DNA from: Liolophura sinensis
Lineage: Eukaryota; Mollusca; Polyplacophora; Chitonida; Chitonidae
Direction of reading: 5' to 3'
Length of the DNA: 64,000 bases
Assembly: GCF_032854445.1 (NCBI RefSeq)
Contig: NC_088305.1
Span: 31,585,645 to 31,649,644 of the forward strand
In this document: piece by piece, positions 52,701-63,389 of the stretch
Layout of the letters: each line of letters opens with the position of its first letter
Position numbering within the stretch: the stretch's first letter is position 1
Translations under genes and position numbers: made by a program
The notes under the pieces: model-generated
The model's input: only the letters and a program-made list of their open reading frames with translations
What the model was told of the DNA's origin: nothing
Databases searched by the model: none

Positions 52701-55700
52701 AAGACACACAGACAGACAGACAGACAGATGGATATACAATCAAGTACTCAGTAAACACAAAGCGACCACACTTAACTATTAGTGTTTTGGGCTATACATG
52801 AGGATTTTCCAACACCAATAGGGGGCCTCTGTGGCTCAGTCGGTTAAAGCGCTAGCGCAGCGTAATGACCCAGGAGTCTCTCACCAATGCGGTCGCTGTG
52901 AGTTCAAATCCAGCTCATGCTGGCTTCCTCTCCGGCCGTACGTGAGAAGGTCTGGCTGCAACCTGCGGATGGTCGTGGGTTTCCCCCGGGCTGTGCCCGG
53001 TTTCCACCCACCATAATGCTGGCTGCCATCGTATAAGTGAAATATTCTTGAGTACGGCGTAAAACACCAATCAAATAAATAAATAAATCCAACACCAATA
53101 GGATTTATAAACTTTAAATGAAGATCTGAATCAACATTTCACACGCTTACAGCCACAGGTGTTTTTCTGAAACATTCAAATCATGTTACGTACATACATT
53201 TGTACCGTGAATACAAACATGTCATGAAATGGTTTGCCATGGGAGTTTAATCATTATCCAATCCACATTAGTCGTGTTAGGTAAACTAGCTGAATACTTT
53301 AAATGGTGAGCACTTCCCTCATGAGAAATATTTCATAAAAGATAATTTATAAAACAAAATGTTTAAAAATCTATGCAGAGTTACAACATGTACTAGTACT
53401 AACAATAATTTTAACCTATGCTTTATTCAAGATATGCCTAATTTCTGTTATATTTTGTTTATTTTATCCACGTTGAACGCCAAACTCAAGAATACATCGT
53501 GTCTACAGCAATAGTCAGATTTATGATTAGAGGGAGTCAGGTTGGATAAAACCAGCAGTCTTCACAACCTCATTGGTCAGGGGTAGCCTTGCTGATGTGA
53601 TGATTTTTCACGAGCCAGTCATACCTTCTGGCACAAAGCATGGACAAAGTCGGAGCTACCAGCTGGGTTCTCAACCTCATAGCCTCTCTGATGTGCTGAT
53701 TACTATGTGATGATTTTTCACAAGCCAGTCATACCTTCTGTCATAAAAGCATGGACAAAGTCGGAGCTACCAGCAGGGTTCCCAACCTCATAGCCTCGCT
53801 GATGTGCTGATTACTATGTGATGATTTTTCACAAGCCAGTCATACCTTCTGGCATAAAAGCATGGACAAAGTCGGAGCTACCAGCAGGGTTCCCAACCTC
53901 ATAGCCTCGCTGATGTGCTGATTACTATGTGATGATTTTTCACAAGCCAGTCATACCTTCTGGCATAAAAGCATGGACAAAGTCGGAGGTACCGGCTGGG
54001 TTCACAACCTCATTGGTCAGGGATAGCCTCACTGATGTGCTGATTACTATGTGATGATTTTTCATGAGCCAGTCATACCTTCTGGCATAAAAGCATGGAC
54101 AAAGTCGGAGCTACCAGCTGGGTTCTCAACCTCATTCATCAGGGAAAGCCTGGCTGATGTGCTGATTACTATGTGATGATTTTTCACGAGCCAGTCATAC
54201 CTTCTGGCATAAAAGCATGGACAAAGTCGGAGCTACCAGCTGGGTTCCCAACCTCATTGGTCAGGGATAGCCTCGCTGATGTGCTGATTACTATGTGATG
54301 ATTTTTCACGAGCCAGTCATACCTTCTGGCATAAAAGCATGGACAAAGTCGGAGCTACCAGCTGGGTTCCCAACCTCATTCGTCAGGGATAGCCTCACTG
54401 ATGTGCTGATTACTATGTGATGATTTTTCACAAGCCAGTCATACCTTCTGGCATAAAAGCATGGACAAAGTCAGAGCTACCAGCTGGGTTCTCAACCTCA
54501 TAGCCTCGCTGATGTGCTGATTACTATGTGATGATATTTTACAAGCCAGTCATACCTTCTGGCATAAAAGCATGGACAAAGTCGGAGGTACCAGCTGGGT
54601 TCACAACCTTATTGGTCAGGGATAGCCTCCCTGATGTGCTGATTACTATGTGATGATTTTTTACGAGCCAGTCATACCTTCCTGAGTTCAATACCTGCAG
54701 TACTTTTTAATATACTACCTCTAACACTTTGTTTAACATTGATTCTAATACATAATACACTAAGTCAGGAATTCAGTAATTTATGGTACATAATACTTAC
54801 ACACAGACTCGACGATGGAATATCCCTCTTGTGCTATTGTGCTCTACACATGTGCAAGCCCTGAGCTCAATACCTGCAGTTCTTTTTAAGATACCACCCG
54901 TAACACTTTGTTTAACATTGCTTCCTCTATTATAGGATGCTAATGCAGACACTGACTCTGACTCCGAAGCTGATGGTATGACAGAAGCTATGCCTGTACT
55001 TCATGCAGGCCAGCTAAAAATGTGGATTTTCTAGTTTATAATTATTCCATTTCTGGGTTTTTTAGTTTTGGCATGAATACCTTTCACACAACATTACCTC
55101 TGTATGTTTTAACATGAAGGGAATGTTTCAGGTGACAACAAGAGTGTCATTTTCACACTTACCAGCGGGGCACCCAGACGCTGGTGAGAGTAGGAGTCTG
55201 TTGTAGAGACGTCAGACCCTGGGACGGGAACTTTTTCCAAGACATAATACCCTTGATCACATCCTGAAATACGGTAACATCATATGATATAAAAAGTTGA
55301 TCGAAATAAATCATGTAACAGGATAAAGACACACATGAAAAAGTAACCTGTTCTGGGAACAAATTCTACGGCAACTTGTACTCTGCCTTTACAGCAGCCA
55401 CATTTACCAGGTATTTCTGTTGTGTACAGATGTGAGAGTTAGAGGCTATCTGAACATACGTACCAATTTCAGGTTACCTCTCTGTCCACGTACCCTCACA
55501 CCACAGGTGGGAGGGTTAGAGGTTATGTGTCACATATGTAACTATTGCAGGTTACCTCACTGTCTATGTATTTCTGTTGTGTACAAGTGTGAGGGTTAGA
55601 GGCTATGTGTCACACATGTACCTATTTCAGGTTACCTCTCTGTCCAGGTATTTCTGCTGCGTACAGGTGTGGGGGTTGGAACCGCTGTCCTTTCTTTGGT

Positions 55701-58700
55701 AACATGGTATGGGACACAAGTGGAAGTCTGGGTCCACCTCAGCATATGGCATTGGGGTCTGGAACACCTGGAGGCCTGGGGCAGGGTTCTAAGGACAAGA
55801 CAAACAAATATCAAGTCAAAAAATCTGTATCCAGAGATAGTTTGCCAATTAGGTTGCTGGTTTTGGTTCGAAACACCAGAATCTGTGCTATATCTACATG
55901 TAGGCAGTTTAAATCCAAACACAGATGGCACTATACACTGCTTTAGACTCATCATTGTGTATGGCTTTAAAAAAACATAATGAAGTCAAAGCATCACCAC
56001 GTAAATGTAAAAGGTTTCAAAGGCTTTCAATCCACATGTCGGGATCATTATTAAGTGACTTAAGCGATTATTATTATCAAAGCTTGTGAAACCTTTACAT
56101 TTACATGGTGATTCCTTGGCTCCATTATTGTTAAGGGTGGCACTACTTATACTTCAGGCAACTTTTTAAATAACATCCCTCATTCTGAGTCTTCAATGAC
56201 ACAAAATCGCCACTATGATCATGTCACAAAATTTTTTTTTGCAAGCACAATTAAAAGCACAGCTGAAGCCCTGAAAATAAACGTCCTATCAAGATTTAGG
56301 GAACTGGTTATCTTGCTAAGGAAACCAATATGGTGAAGAAACAGTTCAGACAAAATGATCATAAGCAGATGAAAATACATGTATGAGGATTAAGTGGAAT
56401 GAAGACATGGAGAAGACAACTAGTTGAGTATTTGAGGCCATGGCTGCCACGAGTCTCAGAGCCTCAAAACGATGTCCGACATGGAAGAGTGAACATTAAT
56501 ACAAAATCAGATCAGGCTCAGTGATGGTGATCAAAATGGGCAGAATGCTCTGTATCAAGCTGTTAAGTGAAGCCGATCTTCAAACACAGTGATAACATGA
56601 AAACCCAATATATCACAGAGTAATTCCATAAAATTAAAAATTGATGTCACTTATTTAGAATAGATTTCTCCTCTGATTGTAGAGAGAGAAAAGGAAAACA
56701 AATTTGAATACAACTATACTGAAGTGAAGCAGTTCTATAGGCATTGCTAAAAAGGTCTCCAGATGGACGAACAAGGAATACCAATGTGAGCCGTAATAAA
56801 ATGGTAATATGAGATACTCACAAAGATGTGCAAGGCTGGGTACTTGATGGGCTTGAAGAGGGCATCAGGAGGTGTGAGGGTCATGGTGGACGAGACCTCA
56901 GCTGAGGCCTGGCCGACTACCTCCTCCACCTCTACACCCCCACCCTCTGTAACCTTCTCCATGTACTCCTCTGCCAGCAGCTTCTGTGTTGGCATGGCAA
57001 CAGGGGCAGGTAAGTTAATTATCTCATCCTGTGTGAACATACAGCATACATATATGTATATCACACTGAGTGAATGACTGACTTGGGTTTACACACATCC
57101 AACACACATTCTCTGTAGAACTACATTTGTATGACAACTGGTTTATTAGTTTGATTGGTGTTTTATGCCACAGAAAGTATTCTATCTATATGACGGCAAC
57201 CTGTATTATGGCGAGAGGAAACCGGGGAGAGTCCATGAGTTACTGACAGACCTTTCCATGTACGACCGGTGAGGAAGCCAGCATAAACTGGACTTGAACT
57301 CACAGTGATCCCATTGGTAAAAGCTATTGCATGATAACCACTCAGCCATGATGCCCCCCATGAGACCTGAATTACACACACATGTATATTTCCAGTCAAA
57401 GTGGCACCATAATCCATTCACACTTTACAGGTGGTTCGAACTAACAAAAGAGTAAAAAAGGTAAGCTCAAATCTATCAATGGAGAAATTTCCTCTGGGAA
57501 CATAATCCTTGGACAGAAAAAATAGTTAATTAGGAAAAAAAAATGTCCTGCCGCCTACCTGCAGGGCAGTCAATACTGATTCAAGAACTAAGTTGGTTTC
57601 TTTCAATCATGCTGTTGTATCGCATTTGTTGTTGTTGGAACAAAGGATACGGATGAGTAGTTTATGGGGATTATTCAGTTTGCTTTGCTACGTACGGGCT
57701 GTACAGCCATGAATACAGAATAAGGGGGACTGAAGAGAGAACAAGACAACCTGAAGAGAGAACAAGAGGACCTGACGAGAGAACAAGAGGACACAAAGAG
57801 AGAACAAGATGACCTAAAGAGAGAACAAGAGGACATGAAGAGAGAACAAGATGACCTAAAGAGAGAACAAGAGGACCTGAAAAGAGAACAAGAGGACCTG
57901 AAGAGAGAACAAGAGAGCCTGAAGACAGAATAAAGGGGCCTGAAGAGAGAACAAGAGGACACAAAGAGAGAACAAGGGGACCTGAAGAGAGAACAAGAGG
58001 ACCTGAAGGGAGAACAAGAGGACCTAAAGAGAGAATAAGAGGACCTGAAGACAGAACAAGAGGACCTGAAGAGAGAACAAGAGGATCTAAAGAGAGAACA
58101 AGAGGACACAAAGACAGAACAAGAGGACACGAAGAGAGAACAAGAGGACCTGAGAAGAGAACAAAGGAACCTGAAGAGAGAACAAGAGGACCTAAACAGA
58201 GAACAAGAGGACACAAAGAGAGAACAACAGGACCTGAGAAGAGAACAAGGGAACCCGAAGAGACAACAAGAGGACCTGACGAAAGAACAAGAGGACCTGA
58301 AGAGAGAACAAGAGGACCTAAAGAGAGAACAAGAGGACATAAAGAGAGAACAAGAGGATCTGAGAAGAGAACAAGGGAACCCGAAGAGACAACAAGAGGA
58401 CCTGAAGAGAGAACAACAGGACGTAAAGAGCGAAAAAGAGGGACCTGAAGAGAGAACAAGAGGACCTGAAGACAGAATAAGGGTGCCTGAAGAGAGAACA
58501 AGAGGACCTAAAAAGAGGACAAGAGGACCTAAAAAGAGGACAAGAGGACCCTAAAGAGAGTACAGGAGGACCTGAAGAGAGAACAAGAGGACCTAAAGAG
58601 AGAACAAGAGGACCTAAAGAGAGAACAAGAGAGCCTGAAGAGAGAACAACAGGACGTAAAGAGCGAAAAAGAGGGACCTGAAGAAAGAACAAGAGGACCT

Positions 58701-61700
58701 GAAGACAGAATAAGGGTGCCTGAAGAGATAACAAGAGGACCCAAAAAGAGGACAAGAGGACCCTAAAGAGAGTACAGGAGGACCTGAAGAGAGAACAAGA
58801 GGACCTAAACAGAGAACAAGAGGACCTAAACAGAGAACAAGAACAAGACGGCCTGAAGATAGAACAAGAGGGCCTGAAGAGAGAACAAGAGGGCCTGAAG
58901 AAACAAGTCCAGATCTAAAAGCTACTACATGTACTGCCTGCTGTCGAAATTAATTGTTGCTGAGGAAACAACCCTAACAAGATGTTCCCTATGATTAAAC
59001 AAATTCTTGGTAGATACTAACATCGTTATCACTTATCAGTCTATTGGCCTTAAATTACAAACTGAAACCCCTTTCGTTCAAAACTCTCTGATGCCCCTCA
59101 CCTCAGCTCCTGTCCTTAGTGGACGTATACAGGTGGCTGGGACGTAACCGCTGGAGGCGTCGTGTGTGTTGTGGGGGCGGTAACCTAACAATCGGTACTG
59201 TTGAGGTACCTGGAAATCAAAACAATAAATGTCAAAACACCACCAGTGACAAAATTTCAAATGACTATATAGTCTCTACATTTTAAGCCCATCAGTATGT
59301 TTTTTTATGCACACATTTACAAAAGTAGATGCCTAATGCCTTAGTAGAAAGATTAAATGGAGGGCATCAATGTTACATTAGAACTTCTACATCACAAAAG
59401 TGAATGTGGGCACGGGTGTGGTTGGTGATAGGGGTGTGGTTCTTACCTTGAGGTTGAAGTAGGGGACTTTCTGTTTGACTATTACAGCGGTGGGTGGGAC
59501 GATGACATTGCCCAGGGCATCAGGAGCCTGTAGGTGGAACACACAAGGCCAGGGAAGCAGAGATTAACCTGAACTATGGATAATTACCAATATACATGGA
59601 TACTCAAAAATGGCGGTATTAGTATCTCGGCAACTACTGGGTTACCTGAGTCATATCTATACACACATACTTCTTTCTCTTTGGGTATGTTGGAGATAAA
59701 AAAAAGAGTTGTCTACCTGTGATTCTCCTTATGGCAAGATAAAAGATTTAGTAGTATTCCAAACAAAAATTAACTTTTGTGAAAAGGTACTACTATCTAC
59801 AGGGATACATTGCTGGGATATATCGCAGGGATACATTGCTGGGATATATCGCAGGGATACATCGCTGGGATACCTGATTGCAGAATTTTAGGGCTCGATC
59901 CTTTTATATTTAGCTTTCTAGACCTCGTCTTTCTTTTCTTTTGTGTTTATGGCTGCAGAACATGTCCGCAAAAAAAATAATTTGGAATCACTTCCTTTGG
60001 CAATCATGTCTTGTCAGTCACATTTACACTCACCGCAAATTTTCACACAATTTACACTCACACCAGGAGTATCCTTTGAAGCTGACAAACATGCAAGTCT
60101 GGTAAGTCCAGAATGATAGCTAGCTAGCGATGATCTAGAACTACATACAGTGCTGCTCAGTCCTAACCATATATCTGGCAGGGATTTGGGACGGAACATC
60201 TGCGTTGGAATGGTGCCATATCACAGGAAGATGTTCACATCATACGCCGATCAGACAGCCTTGGTGGGTTTACCATCTGCATATGATGATGGGCGTAGGA
60301 TCCGTGTATGATGGGTATAGGATCCGTGTATGATGGGCATAGGATCCGCGTATGATGGGTATAGGATCCGTGTATGATGGGTATAGGATCCGTGTATGAT
60401 GGGCACAGGATCCGCGTATGATGGGCATAGGATCCGTGTATGATGGGCGTAGGATCCGCGTATGATGGGCGTAGGATCCGAACATCATCCATGTAGGATT
60501 TTATGACATACTCTAACATTCACACATAAACTCATCTAACTTATGACAAATGCCATGTTGTTCGACACCAACCTTGTTAAAGAACATTCACAACTTCTAG
60601 TGAGAACTTACGTCATCGGTTGTCCTGAAATGCAGTTACGATTTTACATTCCACTGACACAAATTAACTTTGTCCAGAAAAGGGAAAGGCGAAACTCGAA
60701 AGTGATGCATTGGGTTAGCGCGCATTTTTACTGTCTTGAATGAGTGAGAGTTACGCAAATGATAAACCATTGACTATTACTTTTCACATCATCATGCCTG
60801 CCTTACCAGGTTAGCAAACTGAAGATACATCGTGTTATGTTTACAGCTAGCGTGTAGGCAAAGGCGAAAGTGCCGCAAAATGGCCTACACAAAACTACAT
60901 GTACCGGTCGATCAAGATCCATGTAACATGCGATCAGGATGGTGCCGCGCATGGGTCGCCCATCATGGCTGTATGATCTGCTTAGCATCCGCCCCACATC
61001 CGATCAACATACATGAAGGATGGGTGGATGATATGCATAGTGTATATCGTTATGATTGGGCAGTACTGTACTTTACAAAATAGTAACAATTTTGTTGAAA
61101 CTGGACAAAAAGGCCTGACATCTGAACTTTAATTATCTGACTTGTCACAGGGTTTACCATGTCATCCTTGACTTGTGGGTCAGCATAGGTGGGGAAGGCG
61201 GGCGCCCGGATGTCCTGACGGGAGATGTTAAAATTCTCCACAACATCTTCTTCCTCTTCTTCCACCTTCTCAGTTTCATCATCTGTACAAGAGAAGAATT
61301 TAGTTTTGAACTCATTATTTAATCTGAACTGAGAGAGATCTAAACACAGTTTGCTCACATCTGAAGCTTAATGAGTGCCAAATGAGGCAGCAACAAATAC
61401 CATTTTTACAGTCTTTGGTATGACCTGACCCCAACATCAGGGTTGACCACTGGACCACCATCAGGTCATGAAATGTTATCTGCTTAATCTCCAACAGTCA
61501 AAAAATCATTGTGTAATGGAAGCCACTGAGCAAGAATGCACACTGGCCATGCTGGCTGCAATGACCAGTGTGTGCATCTCATTCAATCACTGTGTAATGG
61601 AAGCCACTGAGCAAGAATGCACACTGGCCATGCTGGCTGCAATGACCAGTGTGTGCATCTCATTCAATCATTGTGTAATGGAAGCCACTGAGCAAGAATG

Positions 61701-63389
61701 CACACTGGCCATGCTGGCTGCAATGACCAGTGTGTGCATCTCATTTAATCATTGTGTAATGGAAGCCACTGAGCAAGAATGCACACTGGCCATGCTGGCT
61801 GCAATGACCAGTGTGTGCATCTATCTACATGTTCTCTATCTGACAAATGTTTAACATAATTCCTATACTCAATAATTTGTCACTTCCATACAATTATAGT
61901 CTTGCTGATCTGCATTTGTAAACTTTCAATAACTCATGTTTTCACCACTACGGTCACAGTATGACCAGAATTTGTATGTCATAATGAAGGTCATACAATA
62001 ATTTAAGAATGAGATCCATGTGCAGGCAAAAACTGCCGTCTGCACTGTTTATACCATCTACAGAAATATGGAAAATCTCTCCAAATAGAGTGTCATGAGT
62101 ATTAGTTTATGTGTCTCTATTGAGACTCCTGGGCACGTTTAATGAAGTAAGCGTAGTGCTAGGTAGCCCATGGCTAAAGGCAATTTATATCTCTACAATA
62201 TACGACGTAGTCTTGGTAGTCAAGGGATTACTTAACTTTTGTTATTATTAAGTCTGCTACAAGGTCCCGGGTTTACTCCTAATATGAAACAAAACTTTGA
62301 GCTCGCCAGGGCAAATCGGTGTTCTGTTTGATGAGTCTGTGTCGCTGTCTGGAGCTAACATTGGTTACGTGTACTATACAACCAAATCACATTTTTGTTT
62401 TATATCCAGGGTGAACCTTCAACTCAGCATATGAACCTACTGAGTAGGTAGCATATGAACAAAGGCTTTCAAGATCGCTCTGACATTTCTCGGCTGTCAC
62501 ATAAGTGTAGGACCAAGCCTAGAAAACAAGCATATCTGGAAATATGTAAAATAGTTCCCACCACATAATTACCTGTGACTTTTATGGAGTATTTTTTCTG
62601 TCTCCAGTCTGTCACAACTTTGGTCAGTGAATGAAGTTTGTCCAGGGCCCGCTTTCGTATAATAATCTGAAGAGTAGACAAATGTAGTCAGAAAAATTAC
62701 CTGCCAAAAATAGTAGCATAAGAAACCCTAAAAACGGTGAGTTTAAACCATCTTGGCAAAAAACATCTGTACCACCACATATAAAGTTTGAACATGTAAC
62801 TCTTTACTACAAGACAACCATAGCACAAACACGAATTGTAATACAGCAACTTGAATATGCAAGGACATTTGTTTTTTATGAGGAATTAATTGATATACAT
62901 AAAATTTCTGTAAATCTCAAAAAAATTCAGTCCTTGACTAAGTAGTTCTTGATTCTTAGAGGTCTTAGTTTGCCGAGTAAACTCACCTTCCTGGCTGCCT
63001 GAGCAAATTTGTTACGAACATCTTGTCTGGCTGCCCAGTTGTCATTAGTGTACAGGTCAAACTGGACGCCCTCGGAGGCCAGCTAAAATCATAGGTAGAA
63101 CTGATGGTCATTCACAATAACTAATCAATCATTACAGCATGATACATATCTTGAACAAATATTATGTGAAAATGTTCTCTCCAAATACATATAAATTCAG
63201 TTCCTGTCAAGGGTTTAAATTTGACTGACCATCTCGAAGAAAAATATTCTAAAAAAAAAAAGTCATCATTTCCACCGAATAACAGATTAGACCTACCTCT
63301 GTAGCCTTTCGTAAGGTCCTCTGAAATGTGCGTTCCGTCGTCGCTCGTGTATGCTCTTTCTCTGGTACAGGTTCACCCAATCTTTTAAA
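46928..63389 (-). CDS. CFAP221: CFAP221/PCDP1 orthologue, C-terminal 486 residues in 13 exons (5' part outside window)
   Basis: Cilia- and flagella-associated protein 221, known from the family as a component of the C1d projection of the axonemal central pair that binds calmodulin and supports ciliary beating. Exons in transcript order: 63389-63297, 63082-62987, 62666-62573, 61282-61158, 59527-59447, 59209-59102, 57028-56822, 55788-55636, 55263-55163, 52343-52247, 51687-51584, 49396-49322, 47054-46928. All introns are GT-AG, all phases agree and the sum is 1461 bp ending in TAA. Stretches matching the vertebrate protein as I remember it: NKFAQAARK, APDALG..VPYFNLK then VPQQYRLLGYRP, RPLRTGAEDE, PPDALF, PYAEVDPDFHLC, GIMSWKKF, DVPQLLDGLPDDD and LTPEMVNAQF. 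The basic segment IIIRKRALDKLHSLTKVV could be a calmodulin-binding helix (inference). The N-terminal domains are off the right edge. Identification is from recalled family sequence, not a search. Confidence 0.93.
47055..47655. repeat. About 75-bp tandem repeat in the last CFAP221 intron
   Basis: Units start ctgataaacatgacaccc at 47055, 47130 and 47205, then become about 70-bp variants with aacctaaaaccaataggtg-like cores. The first unit abuts the last exon, so the acceptor tttatcag is repeated. Confidence 0.85.
47656..49321. other. CFAP221 intron, unique part
   Basis: AT-rich, no further repeats of note and no other exon needed to keep the frame. Confidence 0.6.
49322..49396 (-). CDS. CFAP221: CFAP221 exon L (75-bp symmetrical exon)
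   Basis: 75 bp, phase 2 in and phase 2 out, acceptor ctttacag, donor gtaggt. Encodes DNFFPFGNKLPRSNVP and ends HGPVDR. It has good splice sites, an open frame and a fit to both neighbours' phases. Skipping it would keep the frame, so it could be an alternative cassette exon. I recognise no motif in it. Confidence 0.82.
49676..49737. repeat. (TA)n microsatellite in a CFAP221 intron
   Basis: About 62 bp of pure TA. Confidence 0.97.
49765..49945 (-). mobile_element. Old SINE-1 fragment
   Basis: tttatttatttgattggtg ... gaccagcattattgtggg ... gaagccagcatgaactgg. Many substitutions, head lost. Confidence 0.75.
51584..51687 (-). CDS. CFAP221: CFAP221 exon K
   Basis: 104 bp, phase 0 in and phase 2 out, donor gtgagt. 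The acceptor is taken as cagagag because the two upstream AGs would bring stops into frame; this boundary is the least certain. Encodes EGEVTENAIGLTPEMVNAQF, with the conserved LTPEM. Confidence 0.9.
52247..52343 (-). CDS. CFAP221: CFAP221 exon J
   Basis: 97 bp, phase 2 in and phase 0 out, acceptor ctgttag, donor gtaaca. Encodes EDPFGEDLLPHDVPQLLDG followed by LPDDDKDN, matching the family's APALDGLPEED. The acceptor's pyrimidine tract is made of the adjoining CTGT-type minisatellite. Confidence 0.95.
52345..52765. repeat. 51-bp tandem repeat with (GACA)n, about 8 copies
   Basis: Core tacaatcaagtactcagtaa at 51-bp spacing (52442, 52493, 52544 and onward), joined by cagacagacagac. It directly abuts exon J, and the 51-bp period leaves a spurious minus-strand frame of 181 codons. 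Confidence 0.92.
52823..53087 (+). mobile_element. SINE-1, intact reference copy
   Basis: 265 bp with box A tggctcagtcgg (52832-52843), box B gagttcaaatcc (52900-52911) and an (aaat)n tail. A perfect 15-bp duplication tccaacaccaatagg flanks it (52808-52822, 53088-53102). It lies antisense in a CFAP221 intron. Little decay suggests recent activity. Confidence 0.96.
53450..53545 (-). mobile_element. Very decayed SINE-1 tail fragment
   Basis: gaacgccaaactcaagaata and an attttatccacg-type start only; weak. Confidence 0.4.
53575..54680. repeat. 111/122-bp tandem repeat, about 10 copies, in a CFAP221 intron
   Basis: ccagtcataccttctgg at 53625, 53725, 53836, 53947, 54069, 54191, 54313, 54435, 54546 and 54668. 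Spacing alternates between 111 and 122 through an 11-bp indel near attggtcaggg. On the transcribed strand each unit carries AAGGTATGA. Confidence 0.94.
55163..55263 (-). CDS. CFAP221: CFAP221 exon I
   Basis: 101 bp, phase 0 in and phase 2 out, acceptor atttcag, donor gtaagt. Starts DVIKGIMSWKKFPSQGLTSL. The GIM-W-K-F motif matches the family. Confidence 0.95.
55400..55680. repeat. About 79-bp tandem repeat that includes the end of exon H
   Basis: caggttacctc occurs at about 55470, 55549 and 55629, and gtatttctgttgtgtacag-like sequence recurs. The third unit contains the last coding bases and donor of exon H; the others lie in the intron. Confidence 0.85.
55636..55788 (-). CDS. CFAP221: CFAP221 exon H
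   Basis: 51 codons, phase 0 at both ends, acceptor gtccttag, donor gtaacc. Starts NPAPGLQVFQTPMPYAEVD and contains DFHLCPIPCY. Its last 40-odd bases and its donor site recur as diverged tandem copies in the following intron (55400-55635). Confidence 0.94.
56822..57028 (-). CDS. CFAP221: CFAP221 exon G (largest here)
   Basis: 69 codons, phase 0 at both ends, acceptor ttcacacag, donor gtgagt. Starts DEIINLPAPVAMP. The middle is a low-complexity acidic part (GGGVEVEEVVGQ), and it ends LTPPDALFKPIKYPALHIF, matching the family's PPEAL...YVF segment. Confidence 0.94.
57145..57357 (-). mobile_element. SINE-1, old, in a CFAP221 intron
   Basis: ttgattggtgttttatgcca ... ggacttgaactcacagtgat ... ccactcagccatgatgccc. 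The head is partly preserved. Confidence 0.82.
57725..58910. repeat. 21-bp purine-strand minisatellite, about 56 copies, in a CFAP221 intron
   Basis: Units cctgaagagagaacaagagg(a) with variants. In gene sense each unit is pyrimidine-rich and ends in cttcag. Several frames stay open on the minus strand (7-residue repeats), giving spurious ORFs up to 276 codons. Confidence 0.95.
59102..59209 (-). CDS. CFAP221: CFAP221 exon F
   Basis: 36 codons, phase 0 at both ends, acceptor atttccag, donor gtgagg. Begins VPQQYRLLGYRPHNTHDASS and ends RPLRTGAE. It continues the FNL-VPQ-Y pattern of the family across the exon junction. Confidence 0.95.
59447..59527 (-). CDS. CFAP221: CFAP221 exon E
   Basis: 27 codons, phase 0 at both ends, acceptor ctacag, donor gtaaga. 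Encodes APDALGNVIVPP and ends VPYFNLK, one of the clearest matches to the vertebrate protein. Confidence 0.95.
60283..60482. repeat. 22-bp tandem repeat, 9 copies, each with GGATCC
   Basis: ggatccgtgtatgatgggta units at 60298, 60320, 60342 and onward in a CFAP221 intron. Each has a BamHI site. Confidence 0.95.
61158..61282 (-). CDS. CFAP221: CFAP221 exon D
   Basis: 125 bp, phase 1 in and phase 0 out; the split codon gives Asp. Acceptor ttgtacag, donor gtaaac. A very acidic run (EKVEEEEEDVVENF) is followed by DIRAPAFPTYADP, which aligns with the family's AFPD segment. Confidence 0.92.
61500..61823. repeat. 81-bp tandem repeat, 4 copies, with an internal hairpin
   Basis: Units tgtgtaatggaagccactga at 61510 and 61591 and onward, nearly identical. 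cacactgg and ccagtgtg in each unit can pair across about 18 bases. The 81-bp period keeps a plus-strand frame open (27-residue repeat), which I regard as spurious. Confidence 0.95.
62573..62666 (-). CDS. CFAP221: CFAP221 exon C
   Basis: 94 bp: 31 codons plus one base (phase 1 out). Acceptor ctcttcag, donor gtaatt. It starts IIIRKRALDKLHSL, a basic amphipathic stretch directly after QAARK. The family binds calmodulin in its C-terminal half, so this is a candidate site (inference). Confidence 0.92.
62987..63082 (-). CDS. CFAP221: CFAP221 exon B
   Basis: 32 codons, phase 0 at both ends, acceptor attttag, donor gtgagt. It encodes LASEGVQFDLYTNDNW and ends NKFAQAARK, matching the family's conserved run that ends in QQAARK. 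Confidence 0.93.
63297..63389 (-). CDS. CFAP221: CFAP221 exon A (first in window)
   Basis: 31 codons, residues 1-31 of the part visible here, phase 0 at both ends. Acceptor atgtag, donor gtaggt. It begins FKRLGEPVPEKEH and ends RTLRKATE, a charged probably helical stretch. The preceding exon is not in the window. Confidence 0.88.

Noticed and set aside
57671-58755. Minus-strand ORFs of 276, 221 and 145 codons rich in Ser/Leu/Cys
   Set aside because: Overlapping frames of a 21-bp repeat lying inside an intron; low-complexity by-products.
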